Source of the DNA: Actinomycetes bacterium
GTDB lineage: Bacteria; Actinomycetota; Actinomycetes; Propionibacteriales; Propionibacteriaceae
Direction of reading: 5' to 3'
Assembly: GCA_023393755.1 (NCBI GenBank)
Contig: JAEXCA010000100.1
Location: forward strand, 1 to 9,327
DNA: 9,327 bases
Every line of letters starts with the position of its first letter. The stretch's first letter is position 1. The translations under genes and the position numbers were made by a program. Positions 7,279-9,327 of this stretch are shown here, piece by piece. The notes below the pieces were generated by a model that saw only the letters and a program-made list of their open reading frames with translations, had not been told where the DNA came from and ran no database searches.

Positions 7279-7307
7279 AGTCTCACGAACCGTCTGGTGA
7301 TTGTCAA
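7279..7307 (-). promoter_or_regulatory. Predicted promoter of the sugar operon
   Basis: On the minus strand a perfect TTGACA (-35, 7307-7302) is followed by a 17-base spacer and GAGACT (-10, 7284-7279). The -10 keeps the A at position 2 and the T at position 6 but matches TATAAT at only 3 of 6 positions, so it is weak without activation. The start would fall near 7272, giving a leader of about 95 bases. It lies in a conspicuously AT-rich patch (about 7299-7336) in an otherwise GC-rich window. Confidence 0.55.
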
Positions 7308-7309
7308 GA

Positions 7310-7322
7310 ACTTATTCTAAGT
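7310..7322. promoter_or_regulatory. Candidate operator (ACTTA-N3-TAAGT)
   Basis: A perfect 5-bp inverted repeat with a 3-base centre sits 2 bases upstream of the -35 box of the sugar operon. Known: ROK repressors bind short AT-rich inverted repeats near promoters. Since the operon encodes a ROK protein and this is the only AT-rich dyad before it, I infer that it is its site. The adjoining TGTGA (minus strand, 7328-7324 region) could instead be half of a CRP-like site, but the second half is missing. Confidence 0.45.
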
Positions 7323-7349
7323 CACAGATTTATTGCCTGGTCGGCTGCG

Positions 7350-7736
7350 TCAGGCGCGCATCACGTCGGTGGCAGCAAAGTCAGCTCCCTTGAAGAGCAG
7401 CGCTTCACCGCGCGACACGGCGAGCGCGTAGCTGAAGGTATCGCCGAAGTTGAGGGCGGCGGGGTGACGCCCCTTGCCGAACCGGCGCCACGCCGAGGCG
7501 GCCAACTCGGCCTGAGCCTCGTCCAGACTCACGATCTCGACCTCCAACTCGGCGAGCAGGGCCGCCAGGTCGGTCGCCGCGTCGCGACCCTGGCGGCCCT
7601 CAACGACGATCAGTGACTCGAGCAAGGTGGCCGCTGAGACTGCCAGCGACTCCGCGCCCGACAGGGTGCGGAGATAACCCTCGGCATCCGGTTCGCCGAG
7701 GATGACCGCCACGAGCACAGACGTGTCGACGATCAC
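7350..7736 (-). CDS. vapC: VapC toxin, PIN-domain ribonuclease
   Basis: 128 residues, normal for VapC. The acidic metal-binding set of PIN nucleases is complete: D4 in MIVDTSVLVA, E40 in TLLESLIVV, D99 in NFGDTFSYALA and D119 in FKGADF. Known: VapC toxins cleave tRNA or rRNA and are held inactive by VapB. Translation starts at GTG 7736, which overlaps the vapB stop as GTGA; this is typical of coupled antitoxin-toxin pairs and keeps antitoxin output ahead of toxin. The toxin looks intact and potentially active. Its stop lies 28 bp from the operator of the sugar operon, and I see no terminator hairpin between, so read-through into the operon is possible. Confidence 0.95.
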   Translation of the reverse strand: MIVDTSVLVAVILGEPDAEGYLRTLSGAESLAVSAATLLESLIVVEGRQGRDAATDLAALLAELEVEIVSLDEAQAELAASAWRRFGKGRHPAALNFGDTFSYALAVSRGEALLFKGADFAATDVMRA

Positions 7737-7987
7737 GCGGGCAGGCCGTTCTCGTCATAGCCGATGATCTCCTCCGGCGTGCGGTGGTCCAGGGTCGTAC
7801 GTTGGCGTCCCCGTTCGATGAACCGCTGTAGATCCGCGGCACGGTGGGGTGCCACCGCGCGGCGGCGCAGCCGGGTCAACCGCTCACTCATCGCGATCCG
7901 GATCGCCTCGGTGATGCTCTCCCCGGTGAGGGCGCTCAGTTCTCGGGCCAACGCATCCGTGGCCGGATCCTTGATGTTCAGGGCCAT
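7733..7987 (-). CDS. vapB: VapB antitoxin (PSK/Rv0623-like family)
   Basis: 84 residues. The N-terminus MALNIKDPATDALARELSAL with TGESITEAIRIAMSERL (21-37) fits the Rv0623-like (PSK_trans_fac) antitoxins, which bind DNA through this part. The C-terminal tail (about 53-84, ending in TPEEIIGYDENGLPA) is the usual toxin-wrapping region. ATG 7987 is preferred over ATG 7996 because the family begins MALxIKDP. There is no ribosome site before 7987, but a TATCAT -10 box ends 7 bases upstream, so a leaderless message starting at or next to the ATG fits well and is common in actinobacteria. Inference: VapB, alone or with VapC, represses its own promoter through the half-sites at 8001-8025, which also lie in the lhr leader. 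Confidence 0.93.
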   Translation of the reverse strand: MALNIKDPATDALARELSALTGESITEAIRIAMSERLTRLRRRAVAPHRAADLQRFIERGRQRTTLDHRTPEEIIGYDENGLPA

Positions 7988-7999
7988 GTCAACCATGAT
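7971..7999 (+). promoter_or_regulatory. Predicted lhr promoter
   Basis: TTGATG (7971-7976), a 17-base spacer, and CATGAT (7994-7999) each match the sigma-70 consensus at 4 of 6 positions. The -35 lies inside the start of vapB. The predicted start near 8006 falls within the half-site array. No other candidate with this spacing was seen before lhr. Confidence 0.4.
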
Positions 8000-8000
8000 A
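7995..8000 (-). promoter_or_regulatory. vapBC -10 box, overlapping the lhr -10 box
   Basis: TATCAT on the minus strand matches TATAAT at 5 of 6 positions and ends 7 bases before ATG 7987. That would put the transcript start at about the start codon. The -35 region (TCCTCA, 8023-8018) is poor. It shares bases with the plus-strand -10 box at 7994-7999. Confidence 0.5.
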
Positions 8001-8025
8001 GGAAGAAATCCTTCCATTGAGGAAG
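8001..8025. promoter_or_regulatory. Candidate VapB operator: three half-sites at 10-bp steps
   Basis: GGAAG (8001-8005), CTTCC (8011-8015) and GGAAG (8021-8025) form two overlapping inverted repeats with exact 10-bp spacing, placing all half-sites on one face of the helix. They lie between the -10 and -35 regions of vapB and in the lhr leader. Autoregulation through repeated half-sites is known for antitoxins; binding here is inferred. Confidence 0.5.
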
Positions 8026-8029
8026 ATCC

Positions 8030-8080
8030 ATGCCCGCCACGGCTTCCTGTCGGGACCAGGTGGCAGAGTTGTCGCCGTGA
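8030..8080 (+). CDS. Possible 16-residue leader peptide overlapping the lhr start
   Basis: ATG 8030 is preceded by GAGGAAG (8019-8025), a good ribosome-binding site at normal distance. The frame encodes MPATASCRDQVAELSP and stops at TGA 8078-8080, which overlaps the lhr GTG start as GTGA. The lhr GTG itself has no well-placed ribosome site. Translation of the short frame could therefore deliver ribosomes to lhr by coupling. No known peptide family is recognised and the frame is short, so chance is possible. Confidence 0.35.
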   Translation: MPATASCRDQVAELSP

Positions 8081-9327
8081 CAGCGGAGGTGCTCGACCGC
8101 TTCTCTCCGGCGACCGCGGAGTGGTTCCGGAGCAACTTCGCTGCGCCCACCGCCGCCCAGGCCGGGGCGTGGGAGTCGATCGCCACCGGACGGCACGCGC
8201 TGGTGGTGGCACCGACCGGGTCGGGCAAGACCCTGGCAGCCTTCCTGTCGGCACTCGACCGGCTGGCGACCACCCCCGCCGAGGATCCGGCGCGTCGCTG
8301 CCGGGTGCTCTACATCTCGCCGCTGAAGGCCCTGGCGGTGGACGTCGAGCGGAACCTGCGGGCACCGCTGGTGGGGATCGGTCACGCCGCCACCCGGCTG
8401 GGGCTGCCGGTGCCCGACCTCCGGGTGGGCGTCCGCTCCGGTGACACCCCGGCTGACGAGCGCCGCAACTTCACCCGGCACCCACCGGACATCCTGATCA
8501 CCACCCCGGAGTCGCTGTTCCTGCTGCTCACCTCCGCCGCCCGCGAGGCCTTGCGGGGGGTCGATACCGTGATCCTGGACGAGGTGCACGCGGTGGCCGG
8601 CACCAAGCGCGGCGCCCACCTGGCGCTCAGCCTGGAACGGCTGGACGCCCTGCTGCCGCAGCCCGCGCAGCGGATCGGGCTGTCGGCCACCGTCCGTCCG
8701 ATCGAGGAGGTGGGCCGCTTCCTGGCCGGTGGACGCCCGGTCGACATCGTGGCGCCGCCCAGCGAGAAGCGCTGGCAGTTGGACGTGGTGGTGCCCGTCC
8801 CGGATCTGGCAGCCATCGGAGACTCCACCAACGACCTGTCGGGGCTGGCGACCTCGGATCCGCAGCGGACCTCCATCTGGCCGCACGTCGAGGAGCAGAT
8901 CCTCGACCTGGTGATGGCCCATCGTTCGACGTTGGTGTTCGCCAACTCCCGCCGGCTGGCTGAACGGTTGACCGCCCGGCTGAATGAGCTGTGGTGGGAG
9001 CGCACCACCGGCGAGGCTCCGGAAGGCGTGGGCAGCGGCGGCTTCGAGCGACTCTTCCGCCCCAATCGCGACACGGACACGATCCCTGAGGTCGGCCAGC
9101 TCCCCACGATCCCTGAGGTCGGCCGCAGGCCGAGTCTCGAAGGGTCGGAGCTTCGAGACTCCGAGCTTCGCTCGGACCTCAGCCACCGGAAGCGCCGGGC
9201 GCCGGCCGAGGCGATGGGGCAGGCCGGCCAGGCCAAGCGCAGCCCCATCAAGCTCAGCGCGGACGCGGATCGGCCTCAACCGGGCGCTTCCCACGGGGCA
9301 CCGGGCGGGGTCGCCCGGGCCCACCAC
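8077..9327 (+). CDS. lhr: Lhr-type ATP-dependent DNA helicase (N-terminal part, continues past the window)
   Basis: 417 codons, open at the right edge. Superfamily 2 helicase motifs are clear: Walker A APTGSGKT (45-52), motif Ia YISPLKALAVD (79-89), ITTPESLFLLLT (141-152), DEVH (168-171), SAT (203-205), and TLVFANSRRLAERL opening the second RecA domain. The last residues, GGVARAHH, lead into the motif that in Lhr proteins continues HHGS. Known: Lhr is a large (about 1,500-residue) 3'-5' DNA helicase of actinobacteria and enterobacteria, linked to DNA repair. GTG 8077 is chosen because the protein then begins V-T-A-E-V-L-D-R-F-S-P-A-T, the usual Lhr start; no in-frame ATG lies nearby. The linker between the second-domain start and ARAHH, naturally variable in Lhr, contains a palindromic repeat (9078-9182) read in frame as TIPEVGQLP-TIPEVGRRP and then SLEGSELRDSELRSDLS. 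Confidence 0.94.
   Translation, partial: MTAEVLDRFSPATAEWFRSNFAAPTAAQAGAWESIATGRHALVVAPTGSGKTLAAFLSALDRLATTPAEDPARRCRVLYISPLKALAVDVERNLRAPLVGIGHAATRLGLPVPDLRVGVRSGDTPADERRNFTRHPPDILITTPESLFLLLTSAAREALRGVDTVILDEVHAVAGTKRGAHLALSLERLDALLPQPAQRIGLSATVRPIEEVGRFLAGGRPVDIVAPPSEKRWQLDVVVPVPDLAAIGDSTNDLSGLATSDPQRTSIWPHVEEQILDLVMAHRSTLVFANSRRLAERLTARLNELWWERTTGEAPEGVGSGGFERLFRPNRDTDTIPEVGQLPTIPEVGRRPSLEGSELRDSELRSDLSHRKRRAPAEAMGQAGQAKRSPIKLSADADRPQPGASHGAPGGVARAHH
9078..9182. repeat. Palindromic repeat, copy B, with tandem duplication, inside lhr
   Basis: A 20-bp direct repeat (9078-9097 and 9105-9124, period 27 bp) leads into a 70-bp fold at 9113-9182. The fold has an outer stem CTGAGGTC (9113-9120) / GACCTCAG (9175-9182) and three inner hairpins. 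These are GGCC-GCA-GGCC (9121-9131), the 11-bp arms GAGTCTCGAAG (9132-9142) / CTTCGAGACTC (9151-9161) around an 8-base loop, and CGAGC-TTC-GCTCG (9162-9174). Segment 9108-9149 matches 4875-4916 at 38 of 42 bases. The whole insert keeps the lhr reading frame. Confidence 0.88.

Noticed and set aside
5886..7307. Second long minus-strand frame over the binding-protein gene
   Set aside because: The other frame carries the lipobox and the solute-binding motifs; this one is Arg/Gly-rich with no recognisable motif.
7308..7330. Full CRP/GlxR-type site at the sugar promoter
   Set aside because: Only one half (TGTGA) is present; the partner TCACA is absent at the right spacing.
7978..9327. Minus-strand open frame of about 450 codons opposite lhr
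   Set aside because: It is antisense to clear helicase motifs, and its composition is typical of shadow frames.
1..9327. CRISPR array, tRNA or rRNA genes
   Set aside because: No regularly spaced repeats or RNA gene signatures were found. The cloverleaf at 9113-9182 lacks tRNA features such as a 7-base anticodon loop, a T-loop sequence and a CCA end.

Overview
The window looks like chromosomal DNA of a high-GC actinobacterium. The evidence is GC-rich third codon positions throughout, GTG starts, ATGA/GTGA gene overlaps and an actinobacterial-type Lhr helicase. A member of or near Propionibacteriaceae is my guess from protein style only; no rRNA or marker gene is present to prove it.

Layout. 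Positions 1-7177 are all minus strand and read leftwards as one sugar-utilisation operon: lipoprotein solute-binding protein (7177-5894), a strong intercistronic hairpin, two CUT1-type ABC permeases (5829-4951 and 4964-4044), an intracellular GH5 glycosidase (4032-2599), a ROK-family repressor (2602-1391) and a GH3 beta-glucosidase-type enzyme that runs off the left edge (1345-1). Gene spacing is tight, with a 14-bp overlap, an 11-bp gap and a 4-bp ATGA overlap. A low-GC promoter/operator patch lies just upstream of the binding-protein gene (about 7279-7322). The likely logic is as follows. A beta-linked oligosaccharide is captured outside and imported by the permeases. It is then cut by two hydrolases that carry no visible signal peptide, and the ROK protein senses a sugar and controls the operon. 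No ATP-binding subunit is encoded here, so a shared ATPase elsewhere is presumed. The exact substrate is not readable from the sequence.

Positions 7350-7987 (minus) hold a VapBC toxin-antitoxin pair with a GTGA overlap. Divergent from it, on the plus strand from 8077 to beyond the right edge, is an Lhr-type DEAD/DEAH helicase. The 89 bp between vapB and lhr are densely packed: face-to-face overlapping -10 boxes, three 5-bp half-sites spaced exactly 10 bp apart, and a 16-codon open frame with a good ribosome-binding site whose stop overlaps the lhr GTG start.

The most unusual signal is a palindromic repeat found twice, each time inside a coding gene and in frame: once in the cytoplasmic N-terminus of the second permease (4870-4918) and once, in a larger form, in the variable linker of Lhr (9078-9182). 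The Lhr copy can fold into a four-armed cloverleaf with no unpaired bases at the junction. The left edge carries a run of 12 G inside the GH3 gene that may be an assembly artefact or a slippage-prone tract.
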